Shown in pieces: positions 1 to 9,081 of a stretch of DNA of 64,000 nucleotides. The notes beneath the pieces are model-generated. The model did not search any database. It saw only the letters and a program-made list of their open reading frames with translations, and was not told the DNA's origin. Positions within the stretch are counted from its first letter, which is position 1, and each line of letters begins with the position of its first letter. The DNA lies in the NCBI GenBank assembly GCA_964533865.1, contig CAZHRC010000008.1, forward strand, positions 27,213 to 91,212. Reading direction: 5' to 3'. The DNA comes from CAZHRC01 sp964533865. GTDB taxonomy: Bacteria; Bacillota; Clostridia; Tissierellales; Peptoniphilaceae. Position numbers and translations under genes: made by a program.

Positions 1-718
1 CACATTTTTGAATTTCTTTGACCGTGTATCCGGTATGTATGTGAATCCCACGACGGCGCATATACTTGATCAACCGCCTTGCCATCTCTTGGTCCGATCT
101 TGGAAGAACCGCCGTCCCGATGACATCAACATCTGTGCCAAAAGATTTGTAAATGCTTGCAAACTCTAACCCGATGACCCCGGTTCCGATGACGACTAAG
201 CGTTTGGGGATTCTGGTGGTTTTGAGCAACTGTTCGCTATCCATAAGCCCTGGCAGATCGTGGCCTGGAAAATCGATTTTTCGCGAAACAGCACCCGTTG
301 CCACGACGAAATAATCCGAACTCAAGATTTCTTTTTTGCCTTTTGCCAATGTTACCTCGAGTTGGGTTGGCGATATAAACTTGGCACGACCGTAGTTTAG
401 CATAATGTTTGGGTGATTATCGATGATAAACTTAATGCCTTCCCGGTTGGTTTGCAGGACTTCTTCTTTGCGTTCGTAGATCATCTCCCCGTTGGCATTT
501 GATGTGAGTTTTGGGAAACCGTAACCAGACATTTTCCGCATCTCTTCAGCAAAAAACGCGGACTTCCAGTATGTTTTTGTCGGTATGCAGCCTTTGTTCA
601 AACAGGTACCACCGAGTTGTTCCTCTTCGATGAGGTGAACCTTGAACCCGAGTTGGGCCGCGCGGATAGCGCCTTCGTATCCGCCCGGTCCTCCTCCTAT
701 AAAAGTAATGCTTTTCAT
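1..718 (-). CDS. lpdA: Dihydrolipoyl dehydrogenase, N-terminal part (cut by window edge)
   Basis: This is the FAD enzyme (E3/L-protein) that reoxidises the dihydrolipoyl arm of GcvH with NAD+. The visible 239 residues start MKSITFIGGGPGGYEGAIRA, an FAD-binding Rossmann motif. The redox disulfide is GGTCLNKGC (Cys39 and Cys44). The second dinucleotide motif VVIGTGVIGLEF lies near residue 180. The ATG at 716-718 overlaps the gcvPB stop as ATGA, so the two are translationally coupled and it is the last visible gene of the gcv operon. The C-terminal dimerisation domain lies beyond position 1. Because of the operon it most likely serves glycine cleavage rather than a pyruvate dehydrogenase. Confidence 0.93.
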   Translation of the reverse strand, partial: MKSITFIGGGPGGYEGAIRAAQLGFKVHLIEEEQLGGTCLNKGCIPTKTYWKSAFFAEEMRKMSGYGFPKLTSNANGEMIYERKEEVLQTNREGIKFIIDNHPNIMLNYGRAKFISPTQLEVTLAKGKKEILSSDYFVVATGAVSRKIDFPGHDLPGLMDSEQLLKTTRIPKRLVVIGTGVIGLEFASIYKSFGTDVDVIGTAVLPRSDQEMARRLIKYMRRRGIHIHTGYTVKEIQKC

Positions 719-2181
719 GCCTTCCCTCCAGTTTCGTATTTCAACACAGGATGTTTCGCAGCTTGGGTTTCATCAGGTCGTGAAACAATGGTGTGGTGAG
801 GTGCACCCTTGAGTAATTCAGGGTCCTCTTTTGCTTCTCGAGCGATTTCATCCATTGCTTCGATAAAAACATCCAGCGTTTCTTTGGATTCCGATTCCGT
901 CGGCTCGATCATGATCGCTTCGGGAATAATCAACGGAAAATACACCGTCGGTGCGTGGAATCCTTTGTCCAATAAGCGTTTTGCCACATCCAGTGTGGTG
1001 ACGCCGTTGGTTTTGTCCTTTAACCCACCAAGGACAAATTCATGCATATATGTGGTCTCGATCGGAAGATCGTAATCACCTTTTAGCTTTTGCGCCAAAT
1101 AGTTGGCGTTGAGCACAGCGACTTCACTGGCGCGTTTTAGTCCATCGTATCCCATGGTGAGAATGTAGGTGTAGGCGCGGACCAAAATGGCAAAGTGACC
1201 CATGTAGTCCTTCACTTTTCCAATGGACTGTGGACGATTCCACTCAAAGGCGTAGGTGTCGCCTTCTTTGACGATGACTGGTTTTGGCAAGAAGGGTTCG
1301 AGTAAGGCTTTGCACCCAACAGGACCCGCTCCCGGCCCTCCTCCGCCGTGGGGCGTACTAAAGGTTTTGTGCAAGTTAAAATGCACGACGTCAAATCCCA
1401 TATCCCCTGGTCGCGCATAGCCCATGATCGCATTCATGTTAGCGCCATCGTAGTAAAGCAATCCGCCGGCTTCGTGAACCATGTCAGCGATTTCTCTGAT
1501 GTTTGGATCAAATAGGCCTAATGTGTTGGGGTTGGTGAGCATGAGCCCTGCAATATCCTCGCCAATGATCCCTCTCAAAGCTTCGACATCCACGATGCCT
1601 TCTGGTGTCGATGGTATTTCAACCGCATCGTAACCGGTCATCGCTGCCGTCGCCGGGTTGGTGCCGTGGGCTTGATCTGGAACGAGCATTTTGGTGCGGT
1701 GGTGATCCCCTCGCGATTCGTGGTAGGCTTTAATCAACATGACCCCGGTGGACTCCCCTTGGGCGCCAGCTGCTGGTTGAAGAGTGAATGCGTCCATCCC
1801 GGCGATTTCTTTGAGACTTTCTTGTAGATTGTAGAGCAGTTCCAAGTTCCCTTGAACGGTGTAGCTCTCTTGAAGGGGATGCGCTCCCGTAAATCCTGAA
1901 AGGCCCGCCATATCCTCGTTGATTTTAGGGTTGTATTTCATCGTACAAGAACCTAATGGGTAAAACCCGTGGTCCAAACTGTAGTTTTTCTCCGATAGGT
2001 TGGTATAGTGTCGAATCACATCGACTTCTGAGACTTGGGGCAAGTTGGGCTTATCCTCGGCTAAGAACCGTGGGTCGATCAACTGATCCATTGGTTTTTC
2101 TTCCACGTCGAGCGGCGGTAAGCGATAACCAACCCTGCCTTCTACGGAAAGCTCAAAGAGCAATTTGTCGTATAATGTCAT
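715..2181 (-). CDS. gcvPB: Glycine dehydrogenase (decarboxylating) subunit 2, P-protein beta
   Basis: This is the PLP-carrying half of the split P-protein, which decarboxylates glycine and passes aminomethyl to lipoyl-GcvH. It has 488 residues, the usual size. The PLP lysine is Lys272 in HFNLHKTFSTPHGGGGPG, followed by the glycine-rich loop. The conserved FYPLGSCTMKYNP lies near residues 73-85 and QPAAGAQGE near 135-143. It follows gcvPA with a 4-base stop/start overlap and overlaps lpd in the same way, so gcvPA, gcvPB and lpd should be made in step. The split form is typical of Firmicutes, archaea and some thermophiles; proteobacteria use one long chain. Confidence 0.97.
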   Translation of the reverse strand: MTLYDKLLFELSVEGRVGYRLPPLDVEEKPMDQLIDPRFLAEDKPNLPQVSEVDVIRHYTNLSEKNYSLDHGFYPLGSCTMKYNPKINEDMAGLSGFTGAHPLQESYTVQGNLELLYNLQESLKEIAGMDAFTLQPAAGAQGESTGVMLIKAYHESRGDHHRTKMLVPDQAHGTNPATAAMTGYDAVEIPSTPEGIVDVEALRGIIGEDIAGLMLTNPNTLGLFDPNIREIADMVHEAGGLLYYDGANMNAIMGYARPGDMGFDVVHFNLHKTFSTPHGGGGPGAGPVGCKALLEPFLPKPVIVKEGDTYAFEWNRPQSIGKVKDYMGHFAILVRAYTYILTMGYDGLKRASEVAVLNANYLAQKLKGDYDLPIETTYMHEFVLGGLKDKTNGVTTLDVAKRLLDKGFHAPTVYFPLIIPEAIMIEPTESESKETLDVFIEAMDEIAREAKEDPELLKGAPHHTIVSRPDETQAAKHPVLKYETGGKA

Positions 2182-3521
2182 TTTAAGCCCTCCACAATTT
2201 TTACGAAACGATCCATCTCCTCAACGGTTCGCTTTTCCGTCACTGCGAGCAACACCGTGTTTTCCACGGTTTTGTCGATGGTGGAAAGATCCAAGCCGCC
2301 GATGATACCATGGTCGTACAACGCTTTGTTCAAGTCTTGTAGAGGTATTGTCGTCTTTAAAGCAAATTCTTTGAAATAGGGTTGTCTTGCCACGTCGACG
2401 AATAACCCGGTGTCAATGAGGGCATCGTGTAGGTAGTGGGCTTTTTGCATGGATTGAACCGCAACCTCACGCAAACCTTCTCTCCCCATAACCGCCATGT
2501 AAACCGTAGCCGCTAAGACGTTGAGCCCTTGGTTAGAGCAGATGTTTGAAGTCGCCTTCTCACGTCTAATATGTTGCTCTCTCGCCGCTAGTGTCAATAC
2601 CCAACTCCGTTTTCCGTCGCGATCGACGGTTTGTCCGACAATTCTACCGGGGAGTTTGCGCATAAAGGGTTTGTTCACTGCCATAAAGCCAAGGTATGGT
2701 CCACCGTAGTTCAATGGAATGCCCAGTCCTTGTCCTTCGCCGACGACCACGTCCACGCCCATAGCACCTGGCGCCTTTAATACACCCAGGGATATAGGAT
2801 CCACCGATAAGACCACCGAGCATTTTTTTATGCTGTGCGCTATCGCAGTCAACGCTTCCACATCTTCGATGTAGCCGTAGAAGTTAGGGTTTTGAAGGAC
2901 GACACAGCCCACGTCGCTACCCAAGCTTTGTTCTAAAGCTTTAGGGTCTGTGACGCCATCGCAATGGGGTAGAGTTCTTACCTCAAGTCCTTGGGCGTGA
3001 GCAAACGTGTTTAACACCATACGGGAACTGGGGTTGACGGTTTCAGAAACGAGGATCACTTTTTTCTTGTTGGTCGCGCTCACCATCAGCGCCCCTTCCG
3101 ATACGGCGCTTCCGCCGTCGTATAGAGAGGCGTTAGAAATCGCCATGCCCGTCAGATCGGCGATCATCGTCTGGTATTCAAAAACGTATTGAAGGGTGCC
3201 TTGGCTCACTTCTGGTTGGTAGGGGGTGTATGACGTGTAAAATTCGCTACGACCTGTGATGTGCTTAATCACCGATGGAATGTAGTGGTCGTAAGCCCCA
3301 GCGCCTAAGAAGATCGGCATACCTTTGGAAAGGTTTTTTTCACTGAGTTGGTTAAGGATGCTACTGACCTCAAGTTCGCTTTTCGACTCGGGAAGGTTTA
3401 AGGACTCGCTCAGACGAATCCCCTCTGGAATTTTGTCAAAAAGCGATGGAGCGCTTTTGGCTCCGATCGCTTCTAACATGTCTTGCTCTTGCTCTTTCGT
3501 AAGTGGTATATAGGGATACAC
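2178..3521 (-). CDS. gcvPA: Glycine dehydrogenase (decarboxylating) subunit 1, P-protein alpha
   Basis: This is the partner half of the split P-protein. It shows family landmarks such as FLGAGAYDHYIPSVI, TPYQPEVSQGTLQ and NYGGPYLG, but no PLP lysine, as expected for this subunit. A longer frame opens at 3563 inside gcvH. I place the start at the GTG at 3519-3521, one base after the gcvH stop, because AAGGTGA lies 8 bases upstream and the resulting 447-residue protein (VYPYIPLTKEQ...) lines up with the family N-terminus and usual length. The alternative GTG at 3533 is less well spaced. Confidence 0.95.
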   Translation of the reverse strand: MYPYIPLTKEQEQDMLEAIGAKSAPSLFDKIPEGIRLSESLNLPESKSELEVSSILNQLSEKNLSKGMPIFLGAGAYDHYIPSVIKHITGRSEFYTSYTPYQPEVSQGTLQYVFEYQTMIADLTGMAISNASLYDGGSAVSEGALMVSATNKKKVILVSETVNPSSRMVLNTFAHAQGLEVRTLPHCDGVTDPKALEQSLGSDVGCVVLQNPNFYGYIEDVEALTAIAHSIKKCSVVLSVDPISLGVLKAPGAMGVDVVVGEGQGLGIPLNYGGPYLGFMAVNKPFMRKLPGRIVGQTVDRDGKRSWVLTLAAREQHIRREKATSNICSNQGLNVLAATVYMAVMGREGLREVAVQSMQKAHYLHDALIDTGLFVDVARQPYFKEFALKTTIPLQDLNKALYDHGIIGGLDLSTIDKTVENTVLLAVTEKRTVEEMDRFVKIVEGLK

Positions 3522-3522
3522 G

Positions 3523-3909
3523 TTAAGCTTCACCTTCTTCAAGGAACGCTTCGTACTCCGCATCTGAGAGAAGATCGGTCAACTCTTCAGGATTTGACAA
3601 TTGGATGCGTGCCATCCAACTTCCGTAGGGATCACCGTTGACAAGGCCTGGGTCGTCATCGAGATCATCGTTGATGGCAACGATCACTCCGCTGACCGGT
3701 GCATAAATATCACTTGCCGCTTTTACCGATTCGAGTGAAGCAAAAGTTTCGCCTTGTTCCACTTCGTCATCGACTTCTGGAAGCTCCACATAAACAATAT
3801 CTCCCATGCTGTGTTGAGCAAAATCCGAGATGCCCACCGTTGCGACTTCCCCTTCGACGAGAATCCATTCGTGTTCCTTTGTATACAATAATCCTTTTTC
3901 AACTTTCAT
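3523..3909 (-). CDS. gcvH: Glycine cleavage system H protein
   Basis: This is the lipoyl carrier that shuttles the aminomethyl group between P, T and L proteins. It has 128 residues, the normal size. The lipoylated residue is Lys63 in ASLESVKAASD, on the usual hairpin turn. The N-terminal YTKEHEWI and GISDFAQHSMGDIVYVELP are classic H-protein sequences. Its ATG shares one base with the gcvT stop (TAATG). It is probably lipoylated by enzymes encoded elsewhere, since no lplA or lipA is in the window. Confidence 0.98.
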   Translation of the reverse strand: MKVEKGLLYTKEHEWILVEGEVATVGISDFAQHSMGDIVYVELPEVDDEVEQGETFASLESVKAASDIYAPVSGVIVAINDDLDDDPGLVNGDPYGSWMARIQLSNPEELTDLLSDAEYEAFLEEGEA

Positions 3910-5009
3910 TAGAGAGCCTCCTTGTATTTTTTAAGAAATTGATTGGGTATCAATACCCCTTCTACCATTTTTTTTCGAATCTGAACCGCTACCGGCATCC
4001 CCTCTTGGGCATATGCGATGTCGATCATGGCATTTGCCAATGATTTTCCAACCGTAGGAGAGAGATACCCCGTCGTGATATGACCAATTTCCACATCACC
4101 ACTGAAAATCGCATAACCGTTGCGAGGGATTCCTTTGCCTAAAAGCTCGACACCGATGATCTTGCGCCTTATCCCCGCGTCACGAGCAGCTTTTAGTGCA
4201 TCTTTACCTATGAAGGACGTTTTATTCATCTTGACTGCAAAGCCCAATCCCGCTTCGTAAGGGTTGGTGTGCTCATCCATTTCATTGCCATATAAGGGCA
4301 TACCCGCCTCAAAACGCAAAGTATCTCTAGCGCCGAGTCCACAGGGAATCAATCCATCCTCTGCGCCGACTGCGAGCAACTGATCCCAAAGGGCCTCAGT
4401 CGCTTCTGGATTGGCATAGATTTCATAGCCCAATTCACCAGTGTATCCTGTTCTTGAAATAATCGCATCGTAGCGCTCGAGTAGTGTCCCTTCTATAAAA
4501 CTATAATTGCCTAAGCCATTCAAGTCAAGTTTCGTTAAACTTTCTAGAATCTTCTGGCTCTTTGGCCCTTGAATCGCGATTAATCCATAGTTTTGTGATA
4601 CATCTTCTACAGTGACATCATAATCCGCGGTGTGGTCGCGTATCCACCCAAGGTCTTTTTCCCGATTGGATGCGTTGACCACCCACAGGAATTTTTCTTT
4701 GGAGAAGCGATACACGATCAAATCGTCGATGATCCCCCCCTCTTCATTGAGCATCATTGCGTACATACACTTACCGTCCTTGTATCGGTCGATGTCGTTA
4801 GTCAACAGTTCATTGGTAAAAACATCGGCCTGTGGACCCGTCACAAGGATTTCTCCCATGTGAGAGCAGTCAAAAAGTCCAGCATCCATGCGGACAGCCC
4901 CGTGTTCTTTTGTGATTCCTTCGTATTGAATGGGCATCTGCCATCCTGAGAAATCGATGATTTGCGCTCCTAAAGCCACATGAGACTCGTAGAGAGGTGT
5001 TTGTTTCAT
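3909..5009 (-). CDS. gcvT: Aminomethyltransferase, glycine cleavage T protein
   Basis: This enzyme transfers the one-carbon unit from aminomethyl-GcvH to tetrahydrofolate and releases ammonia. It has 366 residues, normal for the family. Visible landmarks are DCSHMGEI near residue 47, VNASNREKDLGW, GYTGELGYEIY and the C-terminal HITTGYLSPTVGKSLANAMI. It is the first gene of the gcv operon, with AGAGGAGGA just upstream of the ATG. The 105-base gap to the divergent gene is too short for a tandem glycine riboswitch, so control must be different here, perhaps through the palindrome at 5038-5058. Confidence 0.97.
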   Translation of the reverse strand: MKQTPLYESHVALGAQIIDFSGWQMPIQYEGITKEHGAVRMDAGLFDCSHMGEILVTGPQADVFTNELLTNDIDRYKDGKCMYAMMLNEEGGIIDDLIVYRFSKEKFLWVVNASNREKDLGWIRDHTADYDVTVEDVSQNYGLIAIQGPKSQKILESLTKLDLNGLGNYSFIEGTLLERYDAIISRTGYTGELGYEIYANPEATEALWDQLLAVGAEDGLIPCGLGARDTLRFEAGMPLYGNEMDEHTNPYEAGLGFAVKMNKTSFIGKDALKAARDAGIRRKIIGVELLGKGIPRNGYAIFSGDVEIGHITTGYLSPTVGKSLANAMIDIAYAQEGMPVAVQIRKKMVEGVLIPNQFLKKYKEAL

Positions 5010-5037
5010 GACTTATTCCTCCTCTTTCTTGATTAAT

Positions 5038-5078
5038 GGGTATAATTCTATTATACCCTGAAACGGGGAATCTTTCAG
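5038..5078 (-). promoter_or_regulatory. gcv operon promoter inside a perfect palindrome
   Basis: On the minus strand TATAAT (5050-5055) is preceded at 17 bases by CTGAAA (5073-5078), 41 bases or more upstream of the gcvT start. The -10 is one arm of a perfect 9-base inverted repeat, GGGTATAAT / ATTATACCC with a TCT spacer (5038-5058), so a TATAAT is also present on the plus strand. The promoter call is good; the operator role is inferred from symmetry only. Confidence 0.6.
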
Positions 5079-5114
5079 TAACATGAAAACATTTCACACG
5101 AAAAGGAGAAAACC

Positions 5115-6248
5115 ATGCTCTATCGATCCCTTATAAAAGACGCTATAAAAGTATCCGCACTCGGTTACGGGTGCATGCGATTGCCGACGATAAACGGCGA
5201 GTACGGCAAAATCGACGTGGAGGCCGCAGAAGCGTTATTAGATGAAGCCATCGCCTCTGGGGTCAACTATCTTGACACCGCTTGGACCTACCACGAAGAG
5301 GCTAGCGAGCGATTCGTCGGCGATTATCTCCAACGTCGACAAGATACAGAAACCTACGTGGCAACAAAGCTTCCCATGTGGTTATGCGACAGTCACGAGG
5401 ACTACCATCGCTTTTTCTCTCAACAACTTGAGCGCCTTCAGCGCGATCACGTGGACTTTTACCTTACCCACGCCTTGAGCGCCAAATCATTTCGTAAAAT
5501 GATGGAGAACGATGTGTTTTCCTTCCTTGACGATAAAAAAGAACGCGGTCAAATCACTTATGCTGGTTTTTCTTTCCACGACGAGCTTCCAGTTTTTAAA
5601 GAAATCGTCGACAGCTACAATTGGGATTTTTGTCAAATACAGCTCAACTACATGGACACCCACTATCAAGCAGGACTTGAAGGTATGCGCTACGCCATTG
5701 AAAAGGGGTTGTCCGTCATCGTCATGGAGCCAGTTAAAGGCGGAAAACTCGCCAAAAACCCACCAGTAGTTACAGATCTCTTTGCCCCATTGGAGCGAAA
5801 CTACTCCCCAGCCCAATGGGCGTTGAGTTACGTCCTCGACATTCCCGAAGTGGGTATTGTGCTGTCGGGCATGTCAAACGAGGCCCAGCTCGAAGAAAAC
5901 CTCGACGTCGCCTCAACCATCACCCCCAACAGTTTGACCGACGACGAACACGCCGCCATAGAAGAGGTGAAGAAATACTTCCTCTCTCGCAATCAAGTGG
6001 ACTGCACCGGCTGTGAATACTGTATGCCCTGTCCTTTTGACGTCAAGATCCCCACGGTTTTTAGCTACTACAACAACGCCTACATCTACGGCGCTAAAGA
6101 AAACTTCGTCGAAGACTACGCCAATTTGATCAAAGAGGAAAAAGGCGCCGATCGCTGCACCGAATGTGGCACCTGTGAGAGCCTCTGCCCGCAACAACTT
6201 CCGATTATCGCTGATTTAAAAGACGCACACACTTTTTTTACCAAATAA
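5115..6248 (+). CDS. Aldo/keto reductase with C-terminal ferredoxin-like domain
   Basis: This is a soluble oxidoreductase of the COG1453 type. Residues 1-280 form the aldo/keto barrel with the catalytic tetrad Asp54, Tyr59, Lys85 and His118 (LDTAWTY, ATKLP, YLTHAL). The C-terminus carries two cysteine clusters, CTGCEYCMPCP from residue 297 and CTECGTCESLCP from about 348, expected to bind [4Fe-4S]. The fusion suggests electron exchange with ferredoxin or flavin partners as well as a nicotinamide. The substrate is unknown. Ribosome site AAAAGGAG lies 8 bases upstream of the ATG. It is divergent from gcvT and stands alone, with a terminator at 6331. Confidence 0.9.
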   Translation: MLYRSLIKDAIKVSALGYGCMRLPTINGEYGKIDVEAAEALLDEAIASGVNYLDTAWTYHEEASERFVGDYLQRRQDTETYVATKLPMWLCDSHEDYHRFFSQQLERLQRDHVDFYLTHALSAKSFRKMMENDVFSFLDDKKERGQITYAGFSFHDELPVFKEIVDSYNWDFCQIQLNYMDTHYQAGLEGMRYAIEKGLSVIVMEPVKGGKLAKNPPVVTDLFAPLERNYSPAQWALSYVLDIPEVGIVLSGMSNEAQLEENLDVASTITPNSLTDDEHAAIEEVKKYFLSRNQVDCTGCEYCMPCPFDVKIPTVFSYYNNAYIYGAKENFVEDYANLIKEEKGADRCTECGTCESLCPQQLPIIADLKDAHTFFTK

Positions 6249-6330
6249 CGCAAAGGCACTGTTCGGCAGTGTACACAGCGCTATTCCAATAAACACCCTT
6301 TCTTGACTTCCTATTCTTCTGTCGACAAAT

Positions 6331-6370
6331 CCCCCTTCACATTGGTTACGACCAAGTGAAGGGGGATTTT
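6331..6370. terminator. Bidirectional intrinsic terminator
   Basis: A long hairpin CCCCCTTCAC...GTGAAGGGGG with inner pairs TTGGT/ACCAA around TACG, followed by ATTTT on the plus strand. It sits between the convergent aldo/keto reductase and YfcC-type genes and can serve both. Confidence 0.8.
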
Positions 6371-6430
6371 AGTGTGCCCTTTTGTGCTAAGTGTGGTCGA
6401 TTAACCGCGCTTCTAGACCATCCAGAATCC

Positions 6431-7840
6431 TTAAAACGGCCCCAGTTTGATAAACTGAGCGATAAACAGAAACGCCGTCGAAGAGCACAACCACAAACCA
6501 AATAGAGGTAAATAGAATTTTGCCCATTTTTGCCATGAGACTCCTCCGATAGCTAGGGCTGCCATGAAGTAACCCACCGTAGGCCAAAGATAGTTGGTGA
6601 ACCCATCGCCAAATTGGTACGCAACGACAGCCGTCTGACGCGTTATGCCAACCAAATCCGCTAATGGTGCCAAAATCGGAAATAACACCACCGCCTTGCC
6701 GCTTCCCGACGGGATCAAGAAGTTTAAGAAACTGACGGCAACCAAGATACCAAGAATCATCACCGATCCTGGAAGATTGGTCAAAACCGTCGCTAATCCA
6801 TGAACGACAGAATCGATAATTTGACTATCCGTCATCACCACCGAAATCGCTCTTGACGCACCGATAACCATGGCGCCTATGACCATTTCTTGGAACCCAA
6901 CAATCAAAGTTTCGCAGAGCTCGTTGACATCCATCTTCACGATTAATCCCGCACCTACGCCTACGGCAAGAAACATCGCGGACATTTCAGGAAGATCCCA
7001 TTTTAGCACGATGATGCCAATGAGCATCATCGCCATCATCCCCAATGAATAGACGCCTGCGATTTTTTGACGAATGTCCAATACCACCTTGTTATTTTTC
7101 GATGTTTCTCCCTGAAGATACATCGCACGCTTAGCGGCATCGTCTTCATATGTGGCGCTTATCGATGGGTCTTTTTGGATTTTACTGGCATAACGCATAA
7201 CGTAAATCGCGCCTATACCAAAGGTTACAATGAATGTGACCACTCTGAACCGCCAACCTGAATACAGGGGCAAACCACTTAATTTTTGACCGATGGCTAT
7301 GGTAAAGGGATTGGTCAAAGCTGCCGAAAAACCTGCTGCTGAACCACATAACACTACCGCACAAGCCGTTATCGAATCAAATCCTAACCGAATCATCAAA
7401 GGCAACACGATGGGGATATAGACCACCACCAATTCGGGCGTGCCGATGATACTGTCGATCAAAGCGAAAACAAACATCAGCACCGGAATCGCCGAAATCC
7501 CCCTGGTTGCGTAACGACTCGCCATGGATTCGATCATCGCTGGAATCAACCCGATCTTTTTAACCACTTCAAATGCGGCGCCCACAAAGAATGTCATTGC
7601 GATGATCCATCCCGCTTCGACAAATCCTCTGGGAATCGCCGTCAAAAACTGCATTAACGATACCGTTTGATCCTCGATCAAATGGTAGGAGTTCGCCTCT
7701 GCGATCATAATGCCTTCGGCATTTGGTGTGCGAACGTATTCGCCAGAAGGGATAATATAGGTCAATAGACTGACCACCGTAATCGTCATCAGCAATATGA
7801 CAAAGGCGTGGGGAACTTTGAACGCTTTGCGCTTATTCAT
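6431..7840 (-). CDS. YfcC family membrane carrier (DcuC-like superfamily)
   Basis: This is a polytopic inner-membrane protein of 469 residues with roughly a dozen hydrophobic segments. The start MNKRKAFKVPHAFVILL, the first-loop IIPSGEYVR and the motif FLIPSGSGKAVVLFPILAPLADLVGI are typical of the YfcC/arginine-ornithine-antiporter-like family, whose substrates are mostly unproven and probably amino acids, peptides or carboxylates. It lies 48 bases behind the M20 amidohydrolase with AAAGGATG before its ATG and is most simply the third gene of an alsT-M20-yfcC operon. The context suggests import of the peptide or acyl-amino acid cut by the amidohydrolase, or export of a product. Confidence 0.85.
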   Translation of the reverse strand: MNKRKAFKVPHAFVILLMTITVVSLLTYIIPSGEYVRTPNAEGIMIAEANSYHLIEDQTVSLMQFLTAIPRGFVEAGWIIAMTFFVGAAFEVVKKIGLIPAMIESMASRYATRGISAIPVLMFVFALIDSIIGTPELVVVYIPIVLPLMIRLGFDSITACAVVLCGSAAGFSAALTNPFTIAIGQKLSGLPLYSGWRFRVVTFIVTFGIGAIYVMRYASKIQKDPSISATYEDDAAKRAMYLQGETSKNNKVVLDIRQKIAGVYSLGMMAMMLIGIIVLKWDLPEMSAMFLAVGVGAGLIVKMDVNELCETLIVGFQEMVIGAMVIGASRAISVVMTDSQIIDSVVHGLATVLTNLPGSVMILGILVAVSFLNFLIPSGSGKAVVLFPILAPLADLVGITRQTAVVAYQFGDGFTNYLWPTVGYFMAALAIGGVSWQKWAKFYLPLFGLWLCSSTAFLFIAQFIKLGPF

Positions 7841-7888
7841 TTTAACATCCTTTCGTGATCTTCATCACTCGTATTTACTAACATTTTC

Positions 7889-9070
7889 TCATGTGTCCAT
7901 CTGACGAGCACGTTCTTGCCGTGGCAATCGCTCTCGGACCAACTCGGCAAAATACTCTGCCCCCGTTTTTAAAATCGTATCGTTGTAGTCGTATTGAGCG
8001 TTGTGTAGAGGCACTATCTCTGCTCCATCTTTAACATTGCCGATAAAGACAAAGCACCCTGGCACTTTTTGCAAAAATAATCCAAAGTCTTCAGAAACCA
8101 TAAGCGGTGCGCAATCGCCGTCGACCATACTTTCTCCCACTACGCGCTTCGCCGCTTGGATCGCGTACTGGGTGCATTTTTCCTCATTAACTGTAGGAGA
8201 AAACTCATAAGTGTAATCAACTTCACAAGATGCGCCGTGCATCGCACAAATCCCTTCACAAATTTTTCGCATTCGCTCCTCAATGATTCTTTGAACCTCT
8301 GGTTTAAAACTTCTCGTGTCCCCTTTGATCGTTATATTAGAAGGTATAGCATTTCGCACGCCATCGGTAATTAACTCTGTACACGACACAACCGCCGTAT
8401 CGATGGGGCTCACGTTGCGCGATACAATGGTTTGGAGAGCGAGAATAATCTCAGCAGCGATTACCATGGGATCTATCGTAAAATGCGGACTGGATGCATG
8501 GCCGCCCTTGCCAGCAATGTGTATGACGAAGTTGTCCTCACTCGCCATAATACCCCCGACCCTTGTAACAATCGTCCCTTCTGGAAGCGGTATATTGTGC
8601 ATACCGTAGATCTCATCGACAGGAAATCGTACTAATACGCCATCCTCAATCATCGCCCGCGCACCAACACCCGGTTCTTCACCTGGTTGGAAAAAGAATC
8701 GTACCGTTCCGTCAAAATCTTTTCGCTCCGATAAAAGGGCAGCAGCTCCTAATAAGGTCGCCATATGCCCATCGTGTCCACAAGCGTGCATCTTCCCTTC
8801 CGTTTGGGATTTGTAGGGATAATCTTGGGTTTCGTTGATCAAAATACAGTCCATATCCGCCCTTAGCCCGATGACTTTCTTGCCGGTACCGACTGTCAGG
8901 TTAGCAACCAATCCTGTACCCCCAATCTTTCGGTTCACCTCTAAGCCCATCTTTTCGAGTTCATTTGCCAAGTAGGCCGACGTATTTTCCTCTTCCATCG
9001 CCGCCTCTGGGTGTTGATGAAGATAATGTCTCCATCTCAATAATTGGCGTTCAAACGCGTCTCTTTCCAT
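7889..9070 (-). CDS. M20 family amidohydrolase (N-acyl-amino acid or hippurate hydrolase type)
   Basis: This is a dinuclear-metal amidohydrolase of about 393 residues. The metal motifs are HACGHDGHMATLLGAA and FFFQPGEEPGVGARAMIEDG, and the dimerisation-domain segment GKGGHASSPHFTIDP follows; the last metal ligand is in the PLHNAQYDYND tail. The start is the ATG at 9070 because GGAGGG lies 6 bases before it; the longer frame would begin inside the preceding gene. There is no signal peptide, so it acts in the cytoplasm. It lies 11 bases behind alsT. The exact substrate (N-acetyl, N-benzoyl or short peptide) cannot be read from sequence. Confidence 0.9.
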   Translation of the reverse strand: MERDAFERQLLRWRHYLHQHPEAAMEEENTSAYLANELEKMGLEVNRKIGGTGLVANLTVGTGKKVIGLRADMDCILINETQDYPYKSQTEGKMHACGHDGHMATLLGAAALLSERKDFDGTVRFFFQPGEEPGVGARAMIEDGVLVRFPVDEIYGMHNIPLPEGTIVTRVGGIMASEDNFVIHIAGKGGHASSPHFTIDPMVIAAEIILALQTIVSRNVSPIDTAVVSCTELITDGVRNAIPSNITIKGDTRSFKPEVQRIIEERMRKICEGICAMHGASCEVDYTYEFSPTVNEEKCTQYAIQAAKRVVGESMVDGDCAPLMVSEDFGLFLQKVPGCFVFIGNVKDGAEIVPLHNAQYDYNDTILKTGAEYFAELVRERLPRQERARQMDT

Positions 9071-9081
9071 TGCTTCCCTCC

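Noticed and set aside
5010..5114. Glycine riboswitch before gcvT
   Set aside because: Only 105 bases to the divergent gene, with the promoter about 40 bases from the start; no aptamer-like sequence.
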